Positions 1 to 8,105 of a stretch of DNA of 40,114 bases are shown in pieces. Position numbers and translations under genes: made by a program. The notes beneath the pieces were generated by a model. That model worked only from the letters and a program-made list of their open reading frames with translations, did not search any database and was not told the origin of the DNA. Numbering within the stretch: position 1 is the first letter of the stretch; the number at the start of each line of letters is the position of its first letter. The DNA is from Burkholderiaceae bacterium (GTDB lineage Bacteria; Pseudomonadota; Gammaproteobacteria; Burkholderiales; Burkholderiaceae_D), in NCBI GenBank assembly GCA_019232795.1, contig JAFANH010000015.1, forward strand, positions 1 through 40,114. Direction: 5' to 3'.

Positions 1-153
1 CCCGAGTCGAGGCCGAAAGGTATCGCAGACCTTGGAATAAGAGAGTGGACTTGCAGTCGTTGCGGTTGCTTGCATGATCGTGATACCAATGCTGCGATTA
101 ACATTCTCCGTCGCGGACGTGCGACGCTAGATGTAGGAATCCCCGTCTTTTAG
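1..153 (+). CDS. tnpB: RNA-guided endonuclease TnpB (IS200/IS605 OrfB), C-terminal fragment
   Basis: Only the last 50 codons lie in the window; the gene begins to the left of base 1. The frame reads a C-terminal zinc-ribbon half (CSRCG, residues 18-22 of the fragment) followed by [10 protein letters not shown], the conserved segment that carries the last RuvC catalytic Asp of TnpB, and ends at TAG 151-153. TnpB proteins are the RNA-guided nucleases of IS200/IS605-type elements and recut the empty donor site. The stop codon falls inside the loop of the element's right-end hairpin (141-160). No frameshift is visible in this stretch, so the gene may be intact outside the window. Confidence 0.85.
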   Translation, partial: PESRPKGIADLGIREWTCSRCGCLHDRDTNAAINILRRGRATLDVGIPVF

Positions 154-190
154 GGCGGGGAGGACGTCAAACCGTGCATAACAGCCAAGA
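90..190 (+). ncRNA. Predicted omega/right-end RNA (guide RNA of TnpB), approximate limits
   Basis: TnpB families use an RNA made from the 3' end of tnpB and the element's right end, with the guide taken from the host DNA just outside the element. Here the scaffold would overlap the tnpB end and the 141-160 hairpin, and the guide would start at about 171 (ACCGTGCATAAC...). The 5' limit is a guess. The prediction rests on family knowledge and the position of the right end; no promoter was identified. Confidence 0.35.
141..170 (+). mobile_element. Right end of an IS200/IS605-type element
   Basis: CCCCGTC (141-147) pairs with GGCGGGG (154-160) around the loop TTTTAG, one G-T wobble included. The hairpin is followed by AGGACGTCAA (161-170). 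This hairpin-plus-TCAA arrangement is the usual subterminal palindrome and cleavage end of tnpB-carrying IS605-family elements. The element probably ends at 170; the left end is outside the window. Confidence 0.7.
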
Positions 191-212
191 TAGGCCGGAA
201 TGCAAAGCTGAA

Positions 213-1139
213 TTAATTCCTGTTTTTTCGTGAAAATGTCCTGGCATGCGAAGCGAGCATGGCGAATATTTTCTGTGCGGCTGGTGTAAGGGGCACTGCG
301 GAGCGATGTATAAGGCAAATATTTGCAACTTGTATCGATTCGCGAATTGGAATGTGTGTCAGCGCATTTTTGAAAAACGAATGCTCAGTGACGATGAACG
401 GTTCCAGGGAGAGGTAATCGCCCTGTGCTACCAAATGAAGAGTGTCGAACAGTGCTTCGGTTGTTGCGACGATTTTTGGCATTGGCAGCGCATTCCTGGA
501 GAATAGATCAATCAGCCTATTTGCCGGCGATTCGGAAAGATCGGGTTGCCGAGTACTGATCCAAAAACAGTCGACCAAATCGGAAATCGATTTCTTGTCT
601 TGCAATGGGTGCCCCTTACGGCAAATGACTGCAGGCTTGGACGGGTACAAGGGGCTGACGGATAGATCGGTTGTGTCGGTTTGATCAGTCACCAGGGCAA
701 TGGCGAAATCCAGACTGCCTTTGCGCACCCATGAAATCATCTTGCGTGAAGTCCCGCTCATAAGGTGAGTTTCCACGAGCGGAAATCGGCTATGGAAGTC
801 ACTCAATACCAAAGGCAGGGTCCTGATCAACGGTTCTGTCGCTATGCCAAATGAAATGGTGCCAGACATGTCGCCCTGCAACTGACGTATTTCATGTTCT
901 GCTCGGGTGCATTCCCCCAAGATGCTGGACGCTCGTAGCAAGAGGCGCTCGCCGACCGACGTCAAAATGACGCCACGATTTGTTCGATTAAACAGAGGCG
1001 CGCCGGCTATTTGCTCGAGATTGTGTAACTGCTGAGTCACGCCACTCTGGGCAATTCCTAACGCCCGCGCGGCACTGCGAACGCTTCCATGCCCCGCGAT
1101 AGCTGAAAAGATGCGTAATTGAAGCAGTGTCAAGTTCAT
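213..1139 (-). CDS. LysR-type transcriptional regulator
   Basis: A 308-residue protein, full length for the LysR family. Residues 1-60 form the winged helix-turn-helix (LLQLRIFSAIAGHGSVRSAA, then ALGIAQSGVTQQLHNLE), and residues about 90-300 match the two-lobed periplasmic-binding-protein-like effector domain. The gene is divergent from the AspA/AstE-like hydrolase at 1276, with 136 bases between them that hold a perfect LysR-type inverted repeat (1173-1191). It therefore probably controls that hydrolase, itself, and perhaps the transport genes downstream. The effector is unknown; by analogy with other LysR systems it would be the imported compound or its product. Its 3' end lies 43 bases from the IS right end, but the protein does not look truncated. 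Confidence 0.93.
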   Translation of the reverse strand: MNLTLLQLRIFSAIAGHGSVRSAARALGIAQSGVTQQLHNLEQIAGAPLFNRTNRGVILTSVGERLLLRASSILGECTRAEHEIRQLQGDMSGTISFGIATEPLIRTLPLVLSDFHSRFPLVETHLMSGTSRKMISWVRKGSLDFAIALVTDQTDTTDLSVSPLYPSKPAVICRKGHPLQDKKSISDLVDCFWISTRQPDLSESPANRLIDLFSRNALPMPKIVATTEALFDTLHLVAQGDYLSLEPFIVTEHSFFKNALTHIPIRESIQVANICLIHRSAVPLTPAAQKIFAMLASHARTFSRKNRN

Positions 1140-1172
1140 GCGGAGGGCACAAGCCTAAAGTATTCAGTTTGG

Positions 1173-1191
1173 CGATCAGAAAAACTGATCG
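1173..1191. promoter_or_regulatory. LysR-type binding box
   Basis: CGATCAG-AAAAA-CTGATCG is a perfect 7-base inverted repeat. It contains ATC-N9-GAT and the classical T-N11-A pattern (T1176, A1188) of LysR-type boxes. It lies 34 bases upstream of the regulator's start and 85 upstream of the hydrolase's start, where an autoregulated divergent LysR site is expected. Confidence 0.7.
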
Positions 1192-1275
1192 TGATAGATA
1201 AATATTCACTTTTCGCGTTCGCCATTATCCCATAGTATCAATCGGACGTTACGCTTAGACAATGAACAAATCACA

Positions 1276-2382
1276 ATGAAAATTCAGTCCGTACCACTGT
1301 TACAGGGAAGTGTTGGAACTGCTCGCGAGCTCACCAGTTTTCACTTTGGTGATACAGGTGGGCAGAAGATTTACATTCAAGCCTCCCTTCATGCGGACGA
1401 AACACCGACGATGTTGGTAGCGCTTCATTTGAAACGCAGACTGGCGGAATTTGAACAACGCAAGGCAATCAACGCAGAAATTGTTCTGGTTCCGGTGGCC
1501 AATCCAATTGGCCTTGACCAAATCCTGCTTGGTCAATTCGTCGGACGATTCGACCTGGAAACGGGGCGTAATTTCAACCGCGATTTCCCTGAATTGAATT
1601 ACCTGGCTGCGCGCAAGTTGTTAGGTACCGATGCAATTGAAAATAGGAAATTGATTCGAGAGGCATTAAACCGGGAGCTCGCCGACATTCGCCCCAGAAG
1701 CGAATTCGAATCCCTGAGATTGAATCTCATGCGGCTATCGATCGATGCGGATGTGGTGCTGGATCTGCATTGTTCTCTTGAAGCCGTCATGCACCTTTAT
1801 GCAAATACCGCCCAATGGGAGCAGGTAGAGCCATTGGCACGGTATCTTGGCGCCGAAGCCGCATTGCTCACGACGGATTCTGGCGGCAATTCCTTTGATG
1901 AGACGCATAGCCTGTTCTGGTGGAATTTGAAACACGGCGCGGAAAGGAATAAGCCGATTCCCGACGGTTGCGTCGCAGTGACGATCGAATGCCGCGGCCA
2001 GCGCGATGTCTCGTATGAGCAGGCCGAAAAAGATGCCGATGCCATCATCAACTTTCTGATTTGGCGCGGCGCCCTAATTGACGAGATCCCCGAAATGCCC
2101 GCCTTGATTTCCCCGGCGACACCACTGGCCGGCAGCGAACAATTCTATGCGCCCGTCTCTGGCGTGCTCGTTCACAGGGCCAAGCTCGGCGCTTTAATCA
2201 AGAAGGGCGACGCCCTGTTCGATATTGTCGATCCGTTGACCGGTCAAACCAATACTGTATGCAGCAACACCGAAGGGATTTTCTATATGAGGCGTGCAAT
2301 TCGCTTTGTACATTGTGGCAATCCAATCGGGCGCGTCAGTGGTTCGGTGCCCATCAGGGCAGGCAAATTGATTGGTCTTTAA
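1276..2382 (+). CDS. Succinylglutamate desuccinylase/aspartoacylase family (M14-like) hydrolase
   Basis: A 368-residue cytosolic zinc amidohydrolase of the AspA/AstE group; no signal peptide is visible. The metal site reads HADE (H39, E42) with a third ligand at H165 in VLDLHC, and the probable catalytic Glu is E238 in VTIECRG. NFNRDFPE (99-106) is the substrate-side motif of this family. Residues about 285-345 (SGVLVHRAKLGALIKKGDAL) resemble the lipoyl-like C-terminal domain of the family. Such enzymes remove an acyl group from N-acyl amino acids or related amides. The next genes encode outer- and inner-membrane uptake of a peptide-like ligand, so this is the likely processing enzyme. The exact substrate cannot be read from sequence; AstE and DoeB are family relatives, but their pathway partners are absent here. 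Confidence 0.85.
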   Translation: MKIQSVPLLQGSVGTARELTSFHFGDTGGQKIYIQASLHADETPTMLVALHLKRRLAEFEQRKAINAEIVLVPVANPIGLDQILLGQFVGRFDLETGRNFNRDFPELNYLAARKLLGTDAIENRKLIREALNRELADIRPRSEFESLRLNLMRLSIDADVVLDLHCSLEAVMHLYANTAQWEQVEPLARYLGAEAALLTTDSGGNSFDETHSLFWWNLKHGAERNKPIPDGCVAVTIECRGQRDVSYEQAEKDADAIINFLIWRGALIDEIPEMPALISPATPLAGSEQFYAPVSGVLVHRAKLGALIKKGDALFDIVDPLTGQTNTVCSNTEGIFYMRRAIRFVHCGNPIGRVSGSVPIRAGKLIGL

Positions 2383-2522
2383 AAAATCGGGACTTGGGGA
2401 TGTCCGTAATCAACCTCACGCACGGGTAGAGATTTCTATGACGTGGGGAACGAGTTGTCTGTTGCTGGGTGTGAAGAGATTAATCAACTAAATGCAGTGA
2501 ATATCAAGTAAAGGGGATGGAA

Positions 2523-5222
2523 ATGGGGGGATATATGCCGGTCTCGAAGCACAAGGCATTGGTTTTGGCAATGACGGCTGCTTTTTCAGCTTACGTACCA
2601 AGCGTTCTGGCACAGAGCCTGGAAGCGCCGAGTGATCAGTCTCAAAAAGTTGAAACCGTGGAGATTACAGGTTCGTCAATCAAGCGCATCAACGCGGAAA
2701 CTGCCCTTCCTGTGCAAATCATTCGCAGGGAGGACATTGACCGTAGTGGCGTGACCACAGCGGCCGAGCTCCTAAGCAAAGTATCGGCAAGCGCAGCCGC
2801 CCTCACGGACGGTTCAAGTTTCACTGATTTGCCTGGGCAAAGGGGCTTCAACGGTGCAAATTTGCGCGGCATTGGCGTGTCGTCCACGCTCGTTCTTTTG
2901 AATGGACGCCGCATTGCAAATTTCGCGTCTCCCGGAGACAATTCTGGCGTCGATCTGAATTCCATTCCTGCTGCCGCGATCTCTCGCGTTGAAATCTTGA
3001 AAGATGGCGCCTCTGCCATTTACGGTTCTGATGCAATCGGTGGCGTCATCAATTTCATCACGCGCAACGATTATCAGGGTGGTGACGTCACAGTCTATAC
3101 CTATGACACCCAGCATGGCGGCGCCGGAAAAGACAGCGCCACACTATCGGGCGGAATTGGCAACATCCAAACTGATCGCTTCAATCTCATGGGAGTTCTG
3201 GACTTCCAGAAGACCCAAGCTTTGAGCGCTACGCAACGTAGCTGGGTAGGTTCGGCCTACGAGCCGGATATCAATCTCGACGTGTCGAGTTCCAATACGT
3301 TTCCCGCCAATTTCCGCAGAACTAATGCTAGTGGTGCGCCGACCGGACCGCGCATGAATCCGTCCGTTCCAGGTTGTAATCCCCCATCAACTGTTTACGC
3401 ACCGGATAGTTTTGTCGGCAGCACTGCCTGCCTGTTCGACTACATGCACGACACACAGATTTTCCCGGATTCGAAACGTTTGTCGCTGATTTCGCGCGGT
3501 CAATTTGCACTCGATGGGAACACAACCCTCTATGCGGAGGTATTAGAAAATCAGACCGACACCACGTATCGCATTAGCCCGGCGACACTGACCAATCTGA
3601 ACTATCCGGTTGGTGGGCCGTATTATCCGACGTCGCTCATCACCACGAACCAGACGCCGTTGCGGGTAAGTATGCGGCTATCGGATGTCGGGCCGCGTAC
3701 CAATGAAATCGATGCCAATACCGGACGCTTGCTACTTGGGGCAAAAGGAACCATGGGCAGCTGGGATTTCGACACAGCGTTCAATCATAGCGTCAGCACG
3801 GTCGACGATAAATATATTGACGGATATGTCAATACCTCGCTGTTCAATGCTGCATTCTTAAGTGGCCAAATCAATCCGTTCGGCCCCTCCGGAAGTGCCG
3901 GACAGTCATTGCTCGATGCGGCAAAGGTCAGCGACGATGCTCGTCATTCGGTTGGAACTACCGACTCGATTGACTTCAAAGCTTCGCGAGAATTGTTCAG
4001 CATGGCTGGTGGAAATGCCGCTATCGCCTTTGGCCTGGAATCGCGGCGCGAGAAGATGGAGTTTACGCCTTCCGCCCTATTGGAATCTGGGCAATTGCGC
4101 GGCGATCCGGCGACGCCCCCGTTTGAAGGCGGGCGCACCGTTAATGCTGCCTACGCCGAACTGAACTTGCCGCTGCTCAAAAATCTCGAAACGCAATTGG
4201 CGGTGCGGGACGATCATTACAGTGATTTCGGAAACACAACCAATCCAAAAGTCGGTATGCGGTGGAGTCCGGCACAGGAACTTGTTGTTCGCGGATCATA
4301 CGGCACCGGATTCCGCGCACCTTCGCTGTCCGATTTGTACAGCCCCGCCAGTTTGGTCACCACCAACGGCGTATATAACGATCCGCTCGGTTGCATCAAG
4401 GTTGGAACCTTGGACAATACACAGAATCCGGATTACTGCGGACTGCAGCCGGATAAGCTGGTGGGCGGCAGCGCCAACCTCAAGCCTGAAACTTCCAAAC
4501 AATTCTCGTTTGGCGTTGTGGTTGAGCCAAGCCGTAAGTTGACGGCGTCTCTCGACTATTGGCGCATTGAGAAATCGAATGTGATCGAATCGCCGGAGGG
4601 ATCCTATTTTAGTGATCCGGCTGGCAATGCGGCGTATATTACGCGTGGCCCCGCAGACCCGGCTTTGCCTGGCATTCCTGGGCCGATCTTGCAGATCGAT
4701 TCGCGTCTACGCAATCTCGGTACGCTGGAGACATCCGGACTTGATCTCAACGTGAATTGGGAAGCGCCGGCGAATAGCGTAGGCAAGTTCTCCGTTGCAC
4801 TCAATGGCACTTACGTGCTCGACTACAAGACCCAGGAAGAGCAGGGTGGCCCGGAGGTCAGCGGCGTGGGTGCGTATGTGGTTGATCAAGTAATCCAGCG
4901 GTGGCGCCATACGTTGACCTTCAATTTCGATCGCGGCCCTTGGAGCGCAACTTTGCAAAACACCTTCTATTCCGGCTATGTCGACCAAAATCCGATGCCG
5001 GATGGTTCGATTCGCCGAGTCGATCCGTACTCGCTGTGGGACTTTGCGACGAGCTACAAGGTGTCAAAGGCGCTCAGCCTACGTGCCGGCCTCAAGAACG
5101 TATTTGATACCAATCCGCCGCGTTCGAATCAGATCTTCAGCTTCATCGCAGGGTACGACCCGACCTATACCGATCCACGCGGACGGGCGATCTACGCTTC
5201 AGCCAATTACTCGTTCAAATAA
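2523..5222 (+). CDS. TonB-dependent outer-membrane receptor
   Basis: About 899 residues, in the size range of TonB-dependent receptors. A signal peptide (basic SKHK, hydrophobic core, cleavage near VLA-Q) is followed by VETVEITGSSIKR, a TonB-box-like start, then a plug domain (VQIIRREDIDRSG, LVLLNGRRIA, VEILKDGASAIYGSDAIGGV) and a long barrel with the conserved VRGSYGTGFRAPSLSDLY segment, ending in ANYSFK. It would import a large or scarce ligand across the outer membrane using TonB energy. The start ATG at 2523 has AAGGGG (2511-2516) at a 6-base spacing; ATG 2517 abuts that element and ATG 2535 is a further possibility. A 134-base gap separates it from the hydrolase gene, so it may have its own promoter. 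The ligand is unknown; the downstream peptide-type ABC genes suggest a peptide or modified amino acid. Confidence 0.93.
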   Translation: MGGYMPVSKHKALVLAMTAAFSAYVPSVLAQSLEAPSDQSQKVETVEITGSSIKRINAETALPVQIIRREDIDRSGVTTAAELLSKVSASAAALTDGSSFTDLPGQRGFNGANLRGIGVSSTLVLLNGRRIANFASPGDNSGVDLNSIPAAAISRVEILKDGASAIYGSDAIGGVINFITRNDYQGGDVTVYTYDTQHGGAGKDSATLSGGIGNIQTDRFNLMGVLDFQKTQALSATQRSWVGSAYEPDINLDVSSSNTFPANFRRTNASGAPTGPRMNPSVPGCNPPSTVYAPDSFVGSTACLFDYMHDTQIFPDSKRLSLISRGQFALDGNTTLYAEVLENQTDTTYRISPATLTNLNYPVGGPYYPTSLITTNQTPLRVSMRLSDVGPRTNEIDANTGRLLLGAKGTMGSWDFDTAFNHSVSTVDDKYIDGYVNTSLFNAAFLSGQINPFGPSGSAGQSLLDAAKVSDDARHSVGTTDSIDFKASRELFSMAGGNAAIAFGLESRREKMEFTPSALLESGQLRGDPATPPFEGGRTVNAAYAELNLPLLKNLETQLAVRDDHYSDFGNTTNPKVGMRWSPAQELVVRGSYGTGFRAPSLSDLYSPASLVTTNGVYNDPLGCIKVGTLDNTQNPDYCGLQPDKLVGGSANLKPETSKQFSFGVVVEPSRKLTASLDYWRIEKSNVIESPEGSYFSDPAGNAAYITRGPADPALPGIPGPILQIDSRLRNLGTLETSGLDLNVNWEAPANSVGKFSVALNGTYVLDYKTQEEQGGPEVSGVGAYVVDQVIQRWRHTLTFNFDRGPWSATLQNTFYSGYVDQNPMPDGSIRRVDPYSLWDFATSYKVSKALSLRAGLKNVFDTNPPRSNQIFSFIAGYDPTYTDPRGRAIYASANYSFK

Positions 5223-5280
5223 ATGGTATGAGACAAGATATACGCACGTCTGAATTACTTGAACGCATGATGTAAGTACT

Positions 5281-5314
5281 GGGAGGGCGAGCTGAGCGCT
5301 AAGGCTCCCCTCCC
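5281..5314 (+). terminator. Strong hairpin between receptor and propeller genes (terminator or attenuator)
   Basis: GGGAGGG (5281-5287) pairs with CCCTCCC (5308-5314), and GAGC (5289-5292) pairs with GCTC (5304-5307), leaving a single bulged C and an 11-base loop. Only TTAATT follows, so the U-tract is weak. It may partly stop transcription after the receptor gene or protect the receptor mRNA 3' end. Confidence 0.5.
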
Positions 5315-5350
5315 TTAATTGATAGTGGATGAAAACCGGATAAATTTAGT

Positions 5351-6460
5351 ATGCGTTTGGATAAAGCACAAATGAGGGGCGTCGTTCGGCATCGCGGCAA
5401 CCTGTTCGGATTGGTCGGAGCGGTGGCACTTGTTGCGTTGGCGCCTTCGATGTCATGGGCCCAACATGAGCCCGAGGGGTACCATCTTTCTGGAGAAGTG
5501 GTCATACGCAGCGGGGATACGGGATGGGATTACAATTCCATCGATCCAAAGCGAGGCCATCTTTTCATCGCTCACCGAAAAGCAGGACTGCATGTATTCG
5601 ATACAAAGAGTGGAAAGTTTCTGAAAACGCTTCCCAACTCAGAAGGAACCAATACCTCTGCGCTTGCGGAAGAATTTGATCGAGGAATCGCAGGCACTAC
5701 TGAAGGTGATGTCGTACTATTTTCCCTCTCGACCCTTAAGCCTTTGACGCGCTATAAAAGCACGACAGACGGATTTGACGGCGCTGCCTACGATAAGGTC
5801 ACCAAACGCTTCGTGATGGTTGGTGAGGCAGAGTCGGAAACAGGTCGCACACCGGTGTTGCTGTTCGATGGGAAATCGGGAGCGCAGCTGGGTTCGATCG
5901 AAGTTGATAGTATCAAAGTCGATGCGCCGCGACCGGACGGCAAGGGAAACATATTTCTTCCTTTGCGCGACAAGAACGCGTTGGCGCAAATCGACATTGC
6001 GAAGAGGGAAATAGTCGCAACATATGCGCTCGAGAATTGCGATAGGCCGGCGGCATTGGAAGTGGATACGCTGAACCAGCGGGTATTTGTGGGGTGCCGC
6101 GGCGCCGCTACCGGCGTTCCGAACATGACAGTGGTTGATGCAAAATCAGGAAAGCAGATTGTAAATTTGCCGATAGGTCGTGGAGTAGATGAGATGATGT
6201 ACGACCCCATCGTGCAGGCAATATACTCGGCAAATGGCGATGACGGTACGATGACCGTAATTCGCCACGATGGCGCAGATCACTATTCTGTTTCCGCGAC
6301 AATAGGAACGCGCCCCCGTGCACGAACTGGTGTTCTCGACGAATCCACCGGGAAAATTTATCTTGTCACGGCGCAGTTTGTTGAGCGATACCGTGAGGGT
6401 GCGGAGCCGGATTCGCATTACCTGCCCAATACCTTTACTGTATTGACCCTTTCAAAATAG
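5351..6460 (+). CDS. YncE-like periplasmic beta-propeller protein
   Basis: A 369-residue exported protein with a signal peptide (hydrophobic LVGAVALVALAPSM, cleavage near SWA-Q). The rest is made of blade-like repeats: DYNSIDPKRGHLFIAHRKAG, LHVFDTKSGKF, AAYDKVTKRFVMVGEA, VDTLNQRVFVGCRGAA, MTVVDAKSGKQIVNLPIG, MMYDPIVQAIYSANGDDGTM. These match YncE/NHL-type WD40-like propellers. In E. coli the propeller gene yncE neighbours the TonB-dependent receptor gene yncD, so pairing of the two families is precedented. It is likely periplasmic and may help bind or hand over the receptor's ligand; this role is inference. The start codon has no clear Shine-Dalgarno sequence, and an in-frame ATG at 5372 is an alternative. 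Confidence 0.82.
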   Translation: MRLDKAQMRGVVRHRGNLFGLVGAVALVALAPSMSWAQHEPEGYHLSGEVVIRSGDTGWDYNSIDPKRGHLFIAHRKAGLHVFDTKSGKFLKTLPNSEGTNTSALAEEFDRGIAGTTEGDVVLFSLSTLKPLTRYKSTTDGFDGAAYDKVTKRFVMVGEAESETGRTPVLLFDGKSGAQLGSIEVDSIKVDAPRPDGKGNIFLPLRDKNALAQIDIAKREIVATYALENCDRPAALEVDTLNQRVFVGCRGAATGVPNMTVVDAKSGKQIVNLPIGRGVDEMMYDPIVQAIYSANGDDGTMTVIRHDGADHYSVSATIGTRPRARTGVLDESTGKIYLVTAQFVERYREGAEPDSHYLPNTFTVLTLSK

Positions 6461-6470
6461 TTCCGAAGAA

Positions 6471-6499
6471 AGCGGGGCCGGCTTTTAAGTCGGTCCGCT
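6471..6499 (+). promoter_or_regulatory. Intercistronic hairpin before the binding-protein gene
   Basis: AGCGG (6471-6475) pairs with CCGCT (6495-6499) and GCCG (6477-6480) with CGGT (6491-6494, one wobble) around a 10-base loop, with G6476 bulged. There is no U-tract, so it is more likely an mRNA stability or processing element than a terminator. It ends 13 bases before the ribosome-binding site of the next gene. Confidence 0.4.
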
Positions 6500-6522
6500 G
6501 AGCAGATAAGACGGAGTTGCAG

Positions 6523-8088
6523 TTGATTTTCAATCGAAGTATCGCGTTTGCGCTATCCGTTGGGCTGGTGGCGTTGTTTGTTCAGGTATCGTTGGCTTAC
6601 GCTCAAGACGGTAGTGCGCTGCGCGTGCGTCTTAGCTCCGATATCCGATCCACGGATCCGGGAACAAATCGCGACGACAATACCGATGCTGTTGTCTTGC
6701 ACATGGTGGAGGGGCTGGTCGCGTTGCGCGAAGACACCTCCGTTGGCCCTATGCTGGCGTCCAAGATCGTAGCTTCCAGCGATGGCTTGCGTTATACCTT
6801 TACACTGCGCGACGGCGTCAAATTCCATAATGGGGCGCCACTCACTGCTGCCGATGTCGTCTGGTCGTGGAAGCGCTATCTCGACCCCGCCACGGGCTGG
6901 CGCTGCCTGCCGGAATTCGACGGTCGTGGAATGACAAAAGTGTTGGCGGTCGAAGCGACAAACCCCAAGACTGTCGTGTTCAAGCTTGAACGACCGACGA
7001 GCCTGTTCCTGACCACCATGGCTCGCACTGACTGTGGCGGCGCAGGGATTCTGCATAGTAGTTCCCTCGATTCCGATGGCAGGTGGAAGCAACCGGTTGG
7101 GACTGGCCCTTACAAGTTCGGACAGTGGAAAAAAGGGCAATACATCGACCTGGTGCGTTTCGAAAATTATGCGTCACTAAATGGCCCGCGGGACGGTTAT
7201 ACAGGTGGAAAGAAGGCTGAAGTCGAGAAAGTACACTTCATGGTCATTCCCGACGAAATCGCCGGCAAGACTGCACTCTATGCGGGGGCGATTGATGTAT
7301 TCCCCGAAGTGCGTAGCGCCGATATAGCTGAAATCCAAAAAAAACCTCAAGTGAAAATCGAAGTGGCACCGGCGATGGACATGTACGCGTTTCTCATCCA
7401 GACGCGTGATCCCGTACTCAAGGACGTCAGGATTCGTAGGGCGTTGGCGTTATCTCTCGATTTGCCGGCGATCACAGAGGCCGTAACGGAAGGTGTCTGC
7501 CAACCAAATAGCTCCGCAATTCCCAGCAGCAGTATGTATTACAGCACGGTGCAGCGGCTTGGGTACCGACGCGATATTGCTCAGGCCAAGAGGCTGCTGG
7601 CGGACGCAGGTTATAACGGTGAGCCGATCAAGATGATCACAAACAAGCGGCATTCCGAAAGCTTCGATTCCGCCGTGTTGGCACAAGCAATGGCGGCAGA
7701 GGCTGGAATCAGGATCGACCTTGAGGTCCTGGATTGGGCGACCCAATTGGACCGCTATACAAAAGGGAAATATCAGACGATGGCCTTCATCTACTCCGCG
7801 CGACTGGATCCATCACTCAGCTATGAAATGATCTCCGGCCCGAAGTCCACGCAACCTCGCAAAGTGTGGGACGATTCCCTGGTCCAGGAAAAGCTCGCGG
7901 AATCCACGCGCAGCTCCGATCGGGCGAAACGCCAAGTGCTCTTTGATGAGCTGCATCGCAAGATGCTGGAGGATGTGCCTTTTATTGTGCTGTTCAATAG
8001 TGTGGACGCAGTCGGCTTGCGGGCAAATGTGGTGGGTTACAAAAGCTGGGCGCCGGCCAAGCCTCGTCTTTGGAATGTACATTTGTAA
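6523..8088 (+). CDS. Peptide-type ABC transporter substrate-binding protein (SBP_bac_5)
   Basis: About 521 residues, usual for DppA/OppA-type binding proteins. A signal peptide (IAFALSVGLVALFVQVSLAYA-Q) without a lipobox Cys predicts a free periplasmic protein. The family signature FTLRDGVKFHNGAPLTAADV is present near residue 93, and DVRIRRALALSLD and the C-terminal half follow the same fold. It would capture the ligand delivered by the TonB-dependent receptor and present it to the permeases encoded next. The start is taken as TTG 6523, because GGAG (6513-6516) is 6 bases upstream; TTG 6517 directly abuts that element. It lies after the propeller gene with a hairpin in the gap. Confidence 0.93.
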   Translation: MIFNRSIAFALSVGLVALFVQVSLAYAQDGSALRVRLSSDIRSTDPGTNRDDNTDAVVLHMVEGLVALREDTSVGPMLASKIVASSDGLRYTFTLRDGVKFHNGAPLTAADVVWSWKRYLDPATGWRCLPEFDGRGMTKVLAVEATNPKTVVFKLERPTSLFLTTMARTDCGGAGILHSSSLDSDGRWKQPVGTGPYKFGQWKKGQYIDLVRFENYASLNGPRDGYTGGKKAEVEKVHFMVIPDEIAGKTALYAGAIDVFPEVRSADIAEIQKKPQVKIEVAPAMDMYAFLIQTRDPVLKDVRIRRALALSLDLPAITEAVTEGVCQPNSSAIPSSSMYYSTVQRLGYRRDIAQAKRLLADAGYNGEPIKMITNKRHSESFDSAVLAQAMAAEAGIRIDLEVLDWATQLDRYTKGKYQTMAFIYSARLDPSLSYEMISGPKSTQPRKVWDDSLVQEKLAESTRSSDRAKRQVLFDELHRKMLEDVPFIVLFNSVDAVGLRANVVGYKSWAPAKPRLWNVHL

Positions 8089-8105
8089 TCGGACCGATTA
8101 TTTTT

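Noticed and set aside
1276..2382. Assignment of the hydrolase as AstE or DoeB
   Set aside because: The neighbouring arginine-succinyltransferase or ectoine-degradation genes are absent, and the motifs only support the family level.
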